DNA from: Halieaceae bacterium
Lineage (GTDB): Bacteria; Pseudomonadota; Gammaproteobacteria; Pseudomonadales; Halieaceae
Length of the DNA stretch: 37,746 nucleotides
Assembly: GCA_030066555.1 (NCBI GenBank)
Contig: JASJBK010000024.1
Coordinates: forward strand, 1 to 37,746
Reading direction: 5' to 3'
Position numbers and translations under genes: made by a program. Positions 27,175-36,886 of this stretch are shown here, piece by piece. Below the pieces are notes generated by a model that did no database searches, had not been told where the DNA came from, and saw only the letters and a list, made by a program, of their open reading frames with translations. Within the stretch, counting starts at the first letter, position 1, and each line of letters begins with the position of its first letter.

Positions 27175-28977
27175 ATGGCCGGATTGATTCCACAATCCTT
27201 CATTGACGATCTCCTCGATCGCGCCGACATCGTCGACGTGATCGATCGCCGTGTGAAGCTCAAGAAAAGCGGCAAGAACTACATGGCCTGCTGCCCCTTT
27301 CACCAGGAGAAGACGCCTTCGTTCAGCGTCAATCCGGAGAAACAGTTCTTCTACTGCTTCGGCTGCGGCGCCAGCGGCAACGCCCTCGGCTTCATCATGG
27401 ACTACGAGAACATCGAATTCCCCGCGGCGGTGGAATCCCTGGCCGACAGCCTGGGCATGAGCGTGCCGCGGGAGCAGTCCGAGACCCGCGCAGAGCGCGG
27501 CCAGCGCGACCTCTACCCGCTGATGGAAGAAGCCGCCCGCTACTACCAGCGCCAGCTGCGGGAGCACCCGCGCAGGGGCACCGCAGTGGACTACCTGAAA
27601 GGCCGCGGCCTGACCGGCGAGATTGCCAAGCGCTTTGACCTGGGTTTTGCAGCCCCCGGCTGGGATAACCTGCTGAAGGCCCTGGGGACCACCGAGGAGC
27701 GCAAGCAGCAGCTCAAGCTCACCGGGATGCTGGTAGAGAATGAAAGCGGCCGAGTCTACGACCGTTTCCGCGATCGAGTGGTGTTCCCGATTCGCGACCA
27801 GCGCGGGCGGGTGATCGGCTTCGGTGGCAGGGTGCTGGGCGATGACAAGCCCAAGTATCTGAATTCACCGGAAACGCCGATATTCCACAAGGGCCGGGAA
27901 CTCTATGGCCTCTACCAGGCCCGCCAGGCCAACCGCCAGCTGGAGCGCATTATCATCGTCGAGGGCTACATGGACGTGATTGCCCTGGCACAGCACGGCA
28001 TCAACAACGCCACCGCCACCCTTGGCACTGCCACCGGCCAGGCCCACCTGGAGAAGATATTCCGGCTCTGCCCGGAAGTGGTGTTCTGTTTCGACGGCGA
28101 CGAGGCCGGCCGCCAGGCCGCCAGCCGGGCCATGGAGGCGGCGATTCCCTGCATGCAGGACGGCCGCTCGGCGCGCTTCCTGTTCCTGCCCGAGGGCGAG
28201 GACCCGGACACCCTGGTACGCAGCCAGGGAGCACAGCATTTCCAGGCCCTGGTCAATGCTGCAATGCCACTGGACAACTTCCTGTTTGATAGCCTCGCCG
28301 CCAACCTGTCGCTGGACTCACTGGACGGCAAGGCCCGGCTCAGCAAGCTGGCGGCTCCCCTGCTACAGAAGCTGCCCCCCGGGGTTTACCGGGAATTAAT
28401 GTTCAAGGAGCTGGCCGAGCGCACCGGCATGGCCACCGACACCCTGAGCCAGATCGTCGCGCCGCCACCGGAACCGGTCAGTGAACCCGCGCCACGGCCG
28501 CGCCAGCGCGAACCGCTTGCAATTGCCCAGTCGGGCCCCAGCAACCTGGTGCAGACGGCGATCTTCCTGTTGCTGCACCAGCCTGCGGCCGCCCGGCGGG
28601 TAGAAGACCTCGAGCCGCTGAGACGGCTGGAAGGGCCGGACGTGGCGCTGCTGCTGGAACTGCTGGAGCTATTGCAGCGGCGGCCGGAATCCACTCTCCA
28701 CATGCTGCTCGGGCACTGGTATGGCACCGAGGAAGGGGAACTGCTCAGCAGGCTCGCCAGCCAGGAGCGGCTAATTCCCCCGGAAGGCATTGAAAACGAA
28801 TTTATCGACACCATTAACGGGCTGCTTCACCACCCGAAATCCCGCGATTTTGAGGCGCGAGTCGACAAACTGAAACACAGGAACTACGCTGACATCAGCG
28901 AGTTGGAGAAGCTGGAAATCGTTCAGGAACTGCGTGAGAAGCGACGCCGGGACGAAGAACGCGGCCGAAAGCAATGA
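27175..28977 (+). CDS. dnaG: DNA primase
   Basis: DnaG synthesises RNA primers for replication. The 600-residue protein has the N-terminal zinc-binding domain with Cys40, His43, Cys61 and Cys64 (CPFHQEKTPSF and CFGCGASGN), the RNA polymerase core with the Toprim motifs VEGYMDVIALAQHG and CFDGDEAGRQAA, and a C-terminal helicase-binding domain after a Pro-rich linker (about residues 430-450). The length is slightly above E. coli DnaG (581). It follows the yqeY gene after 117 bases holding a GC-rich hairpin, and precedes rpoD. Confidence 0.98.
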   Translation: MAGLIPQSFIDDLLDRADIVDVIDRRVKLKKSGKNYMACCPFHQEKTPSFSVNPEKQFFYCFGCGASGNALGFIMDYENIEFPAAVESLADSLGMSVPREQSETRAERGQRDLYPLMEEAARYYQRQLREHPRRGTAVDYLKGRGLTGEIAKRFDLGFAAPGWDNLLKALGTTEERKQQLKLTGMLVENESGRVYDRFRDRVVFPIRDQRGRVIGFGGRVLGDDKPKYLNSPETPIFHKGRELYGLYQARQANRQLERIIIVEGYMDVIALAQHGINNATATLGTATGQAHLEKIFRLCPEVVFCFDGDEAGRQAASRAMEAAIPCMQDGRSARFLFLPEGEDPDTLVRSQGAQHFQALVNAAMPLDNFLFDSLAANLSLDSLDGKARLSKLAAPLLQKLPPGVYRELMFKELAERTGMATDTLSQIVAPPPEPVSEPAPRPRQREPLAIAQSGPSNLVQTAIFLLLHQPAAARRVEDLEPLRRLEGPDVALLLELLELLQRRPESTLHMLLGHWYGTEEGELLSRLASQERLIPPEGIENEFIDTINGLLHHPKSRDFEARVDKLKHRNYADISELEKLEIVQELREKRRRDEERGRKQ

Positions 28978-29128
28978 TCATCGTTCGCTCGGACACCACC
29001 GGTGCCGACGCCGTGTACTGCTTGCGGCCCACCTCGCGGAGAACTGGTTACTTCCCCGGAAGACAGCCGGAGAAACGTTGGAATTAGCCGCTGGAAGGCG
29101 CCAAACAAGAAGAACCAGCGTTAATTCC

Positions 29129-29172
29129 AATTGGCTATTTTATAGCCGATTAATGTGTTTTCCGGTTATAAT
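29129..29172 (+). promoter_or_regulatory. Hairpin and candidate rpoD promoter in the dnaG-rpoD gap
   Basis: The 286-base gap between dnaG and rpoD is much more AT-rich in its second half. AATTGGCTA and TAGCCGATT (29129-29151) form a nine-base stem with one wobble pair. A perfect TATAAT lies at 29167-29172, but no good -35 is seen at 15-18 bases, so it may need an activator. A six-T run follows at 29183-29188. I see no gene in this gap. Confidence 0.4.
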
Positions 29173-29263
29173 GTGCGATTGCATTTTTTATTTGGAATCT
29201 GCTGGCGACGCTTTACTACACTAAAGCTTGCTGGCCAGAACAACTGTTGAAGGTATTTCCTGC

Positions 29264-31084
<1,821 letters not shown>

Positions 31085-31117
31085 CTACAGGACGCCTTTC
31101 CTGGATGAGTCATCTGG

Positions 31118-31615
31118 ATGAGTGAGGAGGCAGCAGTATTAGGTCGCGTCCTGGTGGTGGACGATGACCGAGGCCTCCTCTCCATCATCGAGCGTATTCT
31201 CCGCAAGGACTACGACGTTATCCTCGCCTCTTCCGGGCTCGAGGCCCTCGACCTGCTGGCGGCCTCCGGCGCCGACCTGGTACTACTGGATATCATGATG
31301 CCCGGGATGGACGGCCTGGAGGTTTGCGCCGAGATCAAAGGCAACCCCGACAGCTCCGATCTCCCGGTGATCTTCCTGACCGGCATGGAAGACGAGGACG
31401 CCGAGGAGGCTGCCCTCGATGCCGGTGCCGCCGACTTTATTTCCAAACCGATTCGACCGCGTATCCTGGAGTCCAGGGTGCGCTTGCAGATGCAGAACTA
31501 CCTGTACCTGCAGTTTCTCGAAAAAATGCTGCACGACAAGAGCACCACGGTAGAGCGGCTGCGCGCCGAGAGCGACGCGCTGCTGAAGTCTATTGGCCTG
31601 AGCGCCAGCAAGTAA
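31118..31615 (+). CDS. Stand-alone response-regulator receiver protein
   Basis: This 165-residue protein is a CheY-like receiver domain (about 8-125) followed by a short helical tail (126-160, likely coiled coil) and no DNA-binding or enzymatic output domain. Phosphorylation residues are intact: acidic Asp15-Asp16-Asp17, phospho-acceptor Asp58 (LLDIMMPGMDG), Thr88 and Lys110. No histidine kinase is encoded nearby, so the partner must be elsewhere. It begins 33 bases after rpoD and could be transcribed with it. The ATG at 31118 has a poor ribosome-binding site; an AGGAGG at 31126 lies inside the gene and cannot serve it without deleting the first strand. Confidence 0.88.
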   Translation: MSEEAAVLGRVLVVDDDRGLLSIIERILRKDYDVILASSGLEALDLLAASGADLVLLDIMMPGMDGLEVCAEIKGNPDSSDLPVIFLTGMEDEDAEEAALDAGAADFISKPIRPRILESRVRLQMQNYLYLQFLEKMLHDKSTTVERLRAESDALLKSIGLSASK

Positions 31616-31637
31616 TTCCCCAGACCCCGGAGACCCA

Positions 31638-32714
31638 ATGAGCAACTTGTTTGCCCCCCTCCCGTTTGCCTCGGGCAAGGCCATGAAGAACCGCTTCATG
31701 CTGGCGCCCCTGACCAACCTGCAAAGCCACGATGACGGCGTTTTGTCGGATGATGAGTACCGCTGGCTGACCATGCGGGCAGATGGAGAGTTCGGTGCAA
31801 CCATGACTTGTGCGTCGCACGTGCAAGCCGCCGGCAAGGGCTTTCCAGGCCAGCTCGGCTGCTTTTCCGACCAGCACCTGGAGGGGCTTACGCGGCTGGC
31901 CGCCGGCATTCGCGCCCACGGCAGCCTGGCCCTGCTGCAGCTCCACCATGCCGGCATGCGTTCCCCCGAGGAGGAAATCGGCCAGCAGCCCCTATGCCCC
32001 TCGACCAACGAAGAGACCGGTGCCCGGGCGCTGACCCTGGATGAGGTCGAACAGGTACGTGAGGACTTCCTGGCGGCCGCCAGGCGTGCAGAGCTGGCCG
32101 GCTTTGATGGCATCGAGCTGCACGGTGCCCACGGCTACCTCCTGTGCCAGTTCCTGAGCCCCACCATCAACCAGCGCGATGACGCCTACGGCGGCAGCCT
32201 GGAGAACCGCGCCCGACTCATTCTCGAGCTGATCGACGGCGTGCGCGCCCAGTGCGCCCCGGACTTTGCGCTGGGCCTGCGACTGTCACCGGAGCGCTTC
32301 GACATCCGCCTCGGGGAGATGCGCGAGCTGGCCCAGGAGCTATTCCATGGTGGCCAGATCGATTTCCTCGACATGTCTCTGTGGGATTCCTTCAAGGAGC
32401 CCGTGGAAGACGACTTCAAGGGCCGCACCCTGCTGTCCTGCTTTACCGAGCTGGACCGCGGCAATGTGAAACTCGGCACTGCCGGCAAAATCCGCTCCGG
32501 CGAAGACGCGCGCCGCTGCCTGGACGCGGGTGCTGATTTCGTGCTGCCGGGCCGCGCCGCCATCCTGCACCATGACTTTCCACGCTGCGTGGCCGCCAAC
32601 GACAGCTTCGAACCGGTACCCAACCCGGTCACACGGGACTACCTGCGCAACCAGGGCCTGGGCGAGAAGTTCGTCGAGTACATGGCCGGCTGGGGCGGCT
32701 TCGTCGAGGATTAG
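31638..32714 (+). CDS. NADH:flavin oxidoreductase, Old Yellow Enzyme family
   Basis: The 358-residue protein is a single FMN-binding TIM barrel of the OYE family. It shows MLAPLTNLQS near the N-terminus, QLHHAG (101-106), the substrate-binding His162 and His165 in ELHGAHGYLLCQFLSP, NQRDDAYGGSLENR, and the FMN-phosphate region near LPGRAAILH. It lacks the C-terminal Fe-S and pyridine-nucleotide domains of 2,4-dienoyl-CoA reductase types. Substrates of such enzymes are varied enones or electrophiles and cannot be predicted here. It begins 22 bases after the receiver gene. Confidence 0.9.
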   Translation: MSNLFAPLPFASGKAMKNRFMLAPLTNLQSHDDGVLSDDEYRWLTMRADGEFGATMTCASHVQAAGKGFPGQLGCFSDQHLEGLTRLAAGIRAHGSLALLQLHHAGMRSPEEEIGQQPLCPSTNEETGARALTLDEVEQVREDFLAAARRAELAGFDGIELHGAHGYLLCQFLSPTINQRDDAYGGSLENRARLILELIDGVRAQCAPDFALGLRLSPERFDIRLGEMRELAQELFHGGQIDFLDMSLWDSFKEPVEDDFKGRTLLSCFTELDRGNVKLGTAGKIRSGEDARRCLDAGADFVLPGRAAILHHDFPRCVAANDSFEPVPNPVTRDYLRNQGLGEKFVEYMAGWGGFVED

Positions 32715-32730
32715 GCCGGTCTCGCAAGGC

Positions 32731-32759
32731 GTGACGCCCCAGAGTGTGCGCTCTATAAT
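32731..32759 (+). promoter_or_regulatory. tRNA promoter
   Basis: GTGACG (32731-32736, four of six matches) and a perfect TATAAT (32754-32759) are spaced by 17 bases and followed by a GC-rich GCGCCGC discriminator, typical of stable-RNA promoters. The predicted start near 32766 is about 25 bases before the tRNA. Confidence 0.65.
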
Positions 32760-32790
32760 GCGCCGCTACCCGCCACCAGGCACTTCACAC

Positions 32791-32867
32791 GGGCCCATAG
32801 CTCAGTTGGTTAGAGCAGTCGACTCATAATCGATTGGTCGTAGGTTCAAGTCCTACTGGGCCCACCA
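32791..32867 (+). tRNA. tRNA with CAU anticodon, probably tRNA-Ile2
   Basis: The 77-base sequence folds as a complete cloverleaf: seven-base acceptor stem GGGCCCA/TGGGCCC, D-arm GCTC..GAGC, anticodon stem GTCGA/TCGAT with loop CTCATAA (anticodon CAT), T-arm with GTTCAAG, and encoded CCA. CAU could be Met or lysidine-modified Ile2. C4-G69 and C5-G68 in the acceptor stem are TilS recognition features, and the place close to rpoD is that of ileX in E. coli, so I favour tRNA-Ile2 (AUA decoding). Confidence 0.9.
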
Positions 32868-33059
32868 TTTTGCTTCGGTCTATTCCGGTCGCATAGGTTA
32901 CAGTTTATTCCGGCCAGCCAGCACAGCTGGCTGTCACTCAGCGGTGCATGTTGCTGCGCAACATATGCGCTTGCTTCGCCCTTCGGGGCCCACCACTCCT
33001 TTCAGCTGCACTCGATGCTGCGCGTCGAAAGCGTTTGCTTTACCCTACTGGGCGCACCA
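32852..33059 (+). repeat. Degenerate copies of the tRNA 3' end
   Basis: CCTACTGGGCCCACCA, the last 16 bases of the tRNA (32852-32867), recurs at 33044-33059 with one mismatch (15 of 16). A further GGGCCCACCA occurs at 32986-32995. The two downstream copies also share flanking sequence (GCG.TTGCTT and CACCACT), so they look like a decayed tandem repeat of about 62 bases. This can be the remains of duplicated tRNA genes or of a tRNA attachment site. Confidence 0.7.
32915..32964. repeat. Two perfect hairpins downstream of the tRNA
   Basis: CAGCCAGC (32915-32922) and GCTGGCTG (32926-32933) form an eight-base stem with an ACA loop. ATGTTGC (32948-32954) and GCAACAT (32958-32964) form a seven-base stem with a TGC loop. 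Neither is followed by a T-run. They could act in tRNA 3' processing or termination, or be debris of a lost element. Confidence 0.55.
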
Positions 33060-33106
33060 CTTCCTACGGTCGCGCTGGACCACAGTGGACTTTTAAGGAG
33101 CGCACA

Positions 33107-34498
33107 TTGATTGTCTTAAAGAAGGCCGCCACCAGCCTGGCACTGCTAGCTCTTCTCTGTCTGCAGTCGCTGCTGTGTATCGCAGTGACAGCTGCAGAAG
33201 CGGATACGGACAAGCGCTTCACCCTTGCCGTTATTCCAGACACCCAGAATATGCTCGACTTCCGCTTCCAGAAGGGTCAGGAGTTAAGCGGTTATGGTGA
33301 GTTTCCGATCAATGCCGCAGATCAGTTCCGGGGCATGCTGCAGTACATAGCGGACAACAGCGTGGGCAACGGCGGTGATATTGTGTTCGCCACATCAGTG
33401 GGCGACATTTGGCAGCGCCAGAGCTTTCTGATGGATGAGGAGCACCGGGAGCGGGGTTTTGACTACACACGCTTTTCTCCTATCGCGCTGTCCGGCGAGA
33501 TCGGCTACGGCCCCGAAACACTGGATATCGAAGTGCCGCTCGCGATTGCCGGCTACAAGATACTGGCAGAGGCGAGGCTGCCCTTTTCCGTGGTGCCGGG
33601 AAACCATGATTTCGACGCCATGTGGACCGATGATCGCTACCCGGGGAGCCTGCTAAAAGTCATTTTTTCGGACGATATCGATACCAGCGATAGAGATGTT
33701 ATCGGCGCTGTACATGTTGGTGGCCTGGACAACTTCCGCTCTGCCTTTGGCTCGAACAGCGCCTTTTTCCGCGACCAGCCCTGGTACGTGGCGAGCCATG
33801 GCGGCGGTACGAGTTCGGCCCAGGTGTTTGCTGCCGGCGGCTATGAGTTTCTGCATATAGCCCTGGAGATGAGCCCGCCCGATGAGGCTGTGTTCTGGGC
33901 GCAACAGGTGTTGAGGAAATATCCCGGCCTTCCAACCATCATCACAACACATGACTTCCTGAATAAAGACGGCGAGCGGGTAGCCAGCCCGATTGTTGAT
34001 CTAGCCGCCCTCGATCCCGACCAACACAACTCCGCACAGCAGCTATTCGAGAAGCTGATTTTCCCCAACGATCAGATATTCCTTGTGCTGTGCGGTCATC
34101 AGTACGGGCAGGCTGTGCGTTTCGATGCCAATGCTGATGGAAACGAAGTAATCCAGCTGTTGGCTGATTTCCAGGGCCGCGGCCAGTCGCTGCTGGACGT
34201 TGACCCGACCATCCGCGGTGTCGCAGATCGGTTGATCGGCATCGGGGACGGCTGGCTGCGGTTGATGCAGTTTGACTTCTCGTCGGAAGTCCCGGTGATA
34301 TCAGTACGCACCTACTCCAGCCATTACCAGGGGTTTTCAGTGGACTTCGAGGACTACGCCGACTGGTACAAGGACCAGGAAAAGCCCACCGCGACGGATG
34401 CGGAGTTCATGACAGCCGATGAGTTCACGCTGCAACTATCTGATTTCCGTCAGCGTTTTGGTGGCGGCGCAAGCCGGCCTGCCAGTGGAAGTTTCTGA
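33107..34498 (+). CDS. Secreted calcineurin-like metallophosphoesterase
   Basis: I start this gene at the TTG at 33107, which has AAGGAG seven bases upstream and yields a 463-residue protein with a clean signal peptide (about 1-30, basic KK then a Leu/Ala-rich core, AAEA near the cleavage site). An ATG at 32948 in the same frame lies inside the tRNA-repeat region and is unlikely. Phosphoesterase motifs are in order: IPDTQ (Asp45), SVGDIW (Asp100), PGNHD (Asn166-His167-Asp168), TTHDF and CGHQYGQ. The first motif has DTQ instead of the common DxH, a variant seen in some members. The substrate is unknown; location is periplasmic or extracellular. Confidence 0.85.
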   Translation: MIVLKKAATSLALLALLCLQSLLCIAVTAAEADTDKRFTLAVIPDTQNMLDFRFQKGQELSGYGEFPINAADQFRGMLQYIADNSVGNGGDIVFATSVGDIWQRQSFLMDEEHRERGFDYTRFSPIALSGEIGYGPETLDIEVPLAIAGYKILAEARLPFSVVPGNHDFDAMWTDDRYPGSLLKVIFSDDIDTSDRDVIGAVHVGGLDNFRSAFGSNSAFFRDQPWYVASHGGGTSSAQVFAAGGYEFLHIALEMSPPDEAVFWAQQVLRKYPGLPTIITTHDFLNKDGERVASPIVDLAALDPDQHNSAQQLFEKLIFPNDQIFLVLCGHQYGQAVRFDANADGNEVIQLLADFQGRGQSLLDVDPTIRGVADRLIGIGDGWLRLMQFDFSSEVPVISVRTYSSHYQGFSVDFEDYADWYKDQEKPTATDAEFMTADEFTLQLSDFRQRFGGGASRPASGSF

Positions 34499-34634
34499 CT
34501 TCCCTGCATCAGCAACGAGGGGCTCACTGTTCAGGAGTTCAATCTCTTAGGCGGCACTGGCCGTACTATGCTCCAAGATGCCTGCAGATCATTTGCCAGC
34601 GCAGCCCGTAATCCCACTGCGGAGGAAGCAGTAA

Positions 34635-35396
34635 GTGACCCAATCAATCCGTGTTACCGCAGGCCTGGTGGTAATCGGCGATGAGATTCTGTCCGGGCGC
34701 ACCCAGGACGCCAATATTGCCTACCTGGCAAAGTGGCTTAACGAGGAAGGGGTGGCTCTGAATGAAGTGCGGATCGTCGGCGACGATCGTCTGGCTATTA
34801 TCGAGGCGGTGAATGCGCTTCGCGAACGTTGCGACTACTGTTTCACCACCGGGGGTATCGGCCCCACCCACGACGACATCACGGTAGACGCCGTTGCCGG
34901 CGCGTTTGACGTAGAGGTGGTCTACAACGAAGAGGCGCTGCAAATGCTGGCGACGTATTACGGGCCACAGGAATTGACGGAAGCGCGCAAGCGCATGGCG
35001 CGGGTGCCGGACGGGGGCGGCCTGGTAAGAAATCCCAAGAGCAGCGCCCCGGGCGTGCGCAAAGACAATGTATTTATGCTGGCAGGTATCCCGGGGATTA
35101 TGCGTGGCATGCTTGAGGGGCTGCGTGGTGAACTGGCGGGAGCCGAGCCCATGCTGTCCGACGCGGTCACGGTATTCGCACCGGAAAGTGAAATGGCAGA
35201 AGGTCTCGCAGCGATACAGGATGCACACCCCGAGGTCTCTATCGGTTCTTACCCCTTCTTTCGCCGGGGGCAAATCGGTGCCGAGCTGGTCGTGCGTTCC
35301 ACCAACGTAGATAACATTCCACCGGTGCTTGCGGCTATCCGCCGCGCCGCCGAGGCCATCGATGCTGAGTGGGTGGACGGGGAAGCGACGGCATAA
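34635..35396 (+). CDS. CinA N-terminal (MoaB/Mog-like) domain protein
   Basis: The 253-residue protein matches the competence/damage-inducible CinA N-terminal, molybdopterin-binding-like domain (COG1058 type): VIGDEILSGRTQDAN, TTGGIGPTHDDITVDAVA and MLAGIPGIMRGML. It lacks the C-terminal nicotinamide-nucleotide amidase domain of full-length CinA (PncC), so it is the stand-alone form whose role is unclear (proposals include ADP-ribose pyrophosphatase activity). The GTG at 34635 has GGAGG nine bases upstream. The 136 bases before it contain no gene or clear promoter that I can support. Confidence 0.88.
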   Translation: MTQSIRVTAGLVVIGDEILSGRTQDANIAYLAKWLNEEGVALNEVRIVGDDRLAIIEAVNALRERCDYCFTTGGIGPTHDDITVDAVAGAFDVEVVYNEEALQMLATYYGPQELTEARKRMARVPDGGGLVRNPKSSAPGVRKDNVFMLAGIPGIMRGMLEGLRGELAGAEPMLSDAVTVFAPESEMAEGLAAIQDAHPEVSIGSYPFFRRGQIGAELVVRSTNVDNIPPVLAAIRRAAEAIDAEWVDGEATA

Positions 35397-35440
35397 ACGC
35401 GTTTGGCGCTCTACACCGCGCTTCCAGAGAAACCGGTGCT

Positions 35441-35503
35441 ATGAACGACTATCCTTTCTCCCTGCGTATCCGCACTGCGAAAAACACGAGTAACTATGAA
35501 TAA
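35441..35503 (+). CDS. Possible 20-codon upstream frame overlapping the aminopeptidase start
   Basis: An ATG at 35441 opens a 20-codon frame (MNDYPFSLRIRTAKNTSNYE) whose stop lies just past the start codon of the aminopeptidase gene, overlapping it by eight bases in another frame. This geometry would permit translational coupling. The upstream ribosome-binding site is weak and there is no homology I recognise, so it may be chance. Confidence 0.2.
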   Translation: MNDYPFSLRIRTAKNTSNYE

Positions 35504-36860
35504 ATTGTCTGACGTCCTACTTTCCACACCCGGCGAGAACAGCACGCCGATTGTTCTGGTGCTGACTGAAAAGTTTGAGGATTGGCAAGCCGACCTGTCA
35601 GAGGGCGAACGCGCCTGGCTGGGCCGGCAGTCTTTCACCGCCAAGCCCGGGCAATCAGCCTGGTTAGAGCAGAACGGTAGCGCCAGAGTGATTTGTGGCT
35701 GGGACGGCAAGGACAATCTCGCCACCCTGGGCCATCTGCCCATGTCGCTGCCTGAGGGTGACTATCATCTTGAGAGCCCCGTCGGTGAACTCCAGGTGCT
35801 GGGGTGGGCAATGGGGTCCTACCAGTTTAATCGCTACAAGACCGCCAAACGGAAGCCCGCGCGCTTGTTCGCCGAATTAGATGAAAGCACCAGGCACGTG
35901 GCTGACGCGGTCGCCCTGGGTCGCGATCTGATCAATACGCCTGCTGAGGACATGAAGCCATCACACCTCGCCGAACAAATCGCCACCATGGCCGAGACGT
36001 TTAATGCAGACCTTCAGGTCCATACGGGTGATGAACTGCTGGATCTCGGCGCCAGGACAATCCACACCGTGGGGCGTGCCGCGGAGGCGCCCCCGGTATT
36101 GGCAGACTTGACCTGGGGTGACGCCGATCATCCGAAGATCACCCTGGTGGGCAAAGGGGTCACCTTCGACAGCGGCGGCCTGGACATCAAACCAGGCGCA
36201 GGCATGCGCCTCATGAAAAAGGATATGGGTGGGGCCGCGATCGCGATCGGGCTCGCTCATCTGATCATGGCGACCCAGCTACCCGTGCGGCTGCGCCTGC
36301 TGATTCCCGCAGCGGAGAACGCGATTTCGGGGAATGCCTTTCGGCCCGGCGACGTCATTTCCACCTACAAGGGGCTGACCGTGGAAATCGACAATACCGA
36401 TGCCGAGGGTCGCCTGTTGCTTTGTGATGCCCTGGCCATGGCATCAGAGGACAAGCCCGACCTGATCGTTGACTTCGCCACCTTGACTGGCGCCGCGCGC
36501 GTTGCGGTAGGTACTGAGATTTCCGCCATGTTTTCAACGTCAGATGAGGTAGCCCAAGCACTGCAGTCTCATGGCGAATTGACAGATGATGCAGTCTGGC
36601 GCCTGCCGATTCACGAAGATTACGAACACATGATAAAGAGCAATATCGCCGATGTGTTGAATTGCGCGGCGAGCGGCTTCGCAGGTGCCACCACCGCAGC
36701 ACTGTTTCTCAAGAAGTTCGTGAGTGATGCCGATTGGGTGCATTTCGACATCATGGCCTTCAACACCCGCGCTCGCCCGGGTCGCCCGGAGGGCGGCGAG
36801 CCCATGGGTTTACGTGCTGTCTATCACTATATCGCCGAGCGTTATGGCCCCGGCGAGTAA
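35496..36860 (+). CDS. M17-family (leucyl) aminopeptidase
   Basis: The 454-residue enzyme is a cytosolic dinuclear-metal aminopeptidase. All active-site residues of the PepA family are present: Lys220 and Asp225 (GKGVTFDSGGLDIKP), Lys232, Asp243 (KKDMGGA), Asp302, Glu304 and Arg306 (NTDAEGRLLLCDAL). It is shorter than E. coli PepA (503) and has a divergent N-terminal domain; the DNA-binding role of PepA in Xer recombination should not be assumed. It resembles the shorter PepB/leucyl aminopeptidase-like group. It starts 99 bases after the CinA-like gene. Confidence 0.93.
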   Translation: MNKLSDVLLSTPGENSTPIVLVLTEKFEDWQADLSEGERAWLGRQSFTAKPGQSAWLEQNGSARVICGWDGKDNLATLGHLPMSLPEGDYHLESPVGELQVLGWAMGSYQFNRYKTAKRKPARLFAELDESTRHVADAVALGRDLINTPAEDMKPSHLAEQIATMAETFNADLQVHTGDELLDLGARTIHTVGRAAEAPPVLADLTWGDADHPKITLVGKGVTFDSGGLDIKPGAGMRLMKKDMGGAAIAIGLAHLIMATQLPVRLRLLIPAAENAISGNAFRPGDVISTYKGLTVEIDNTDAEGRLLLCDALAMASEDKPDLIVDFATLTGAARVAVGTEISAMFSTSDEVAQALQSHGELTDDAVWRLPIHEDYEHMIKSNIADVLNCAASGFAGATTAALFLKKFVSDADWVHFDIMAFNTRARPGRPEGGEPMGLRAVYHYIAERYGPGE

Positions 36861-36886
36861 GCGGCCGACATTGAGGAAAGCGTGTT

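Noticed and set aside
31126-31131. Strong AGGAGG as ribosome-binding site for a later start of the receiver gene
   Set aside because: No usable start codon follows at proper distance, and a later start would remove the first beta-strand and acidic pocket of the domain.
32948-33106. N-terminal extension of the phosphoesterase from an ATG at 32948
   Set aside because: This stretch contains the tRNA-like repeats and a hairpin, encodes no sensible protein sequence, and would bury the signal peptide 53 residues into the protein.
35496-36860. Naming the aminopeptidase pepA
   Set aside because: Active-site residues match M17, but the N-terminal domain is short and divergent, so PepA-specific DNA-binding roles are not supported.
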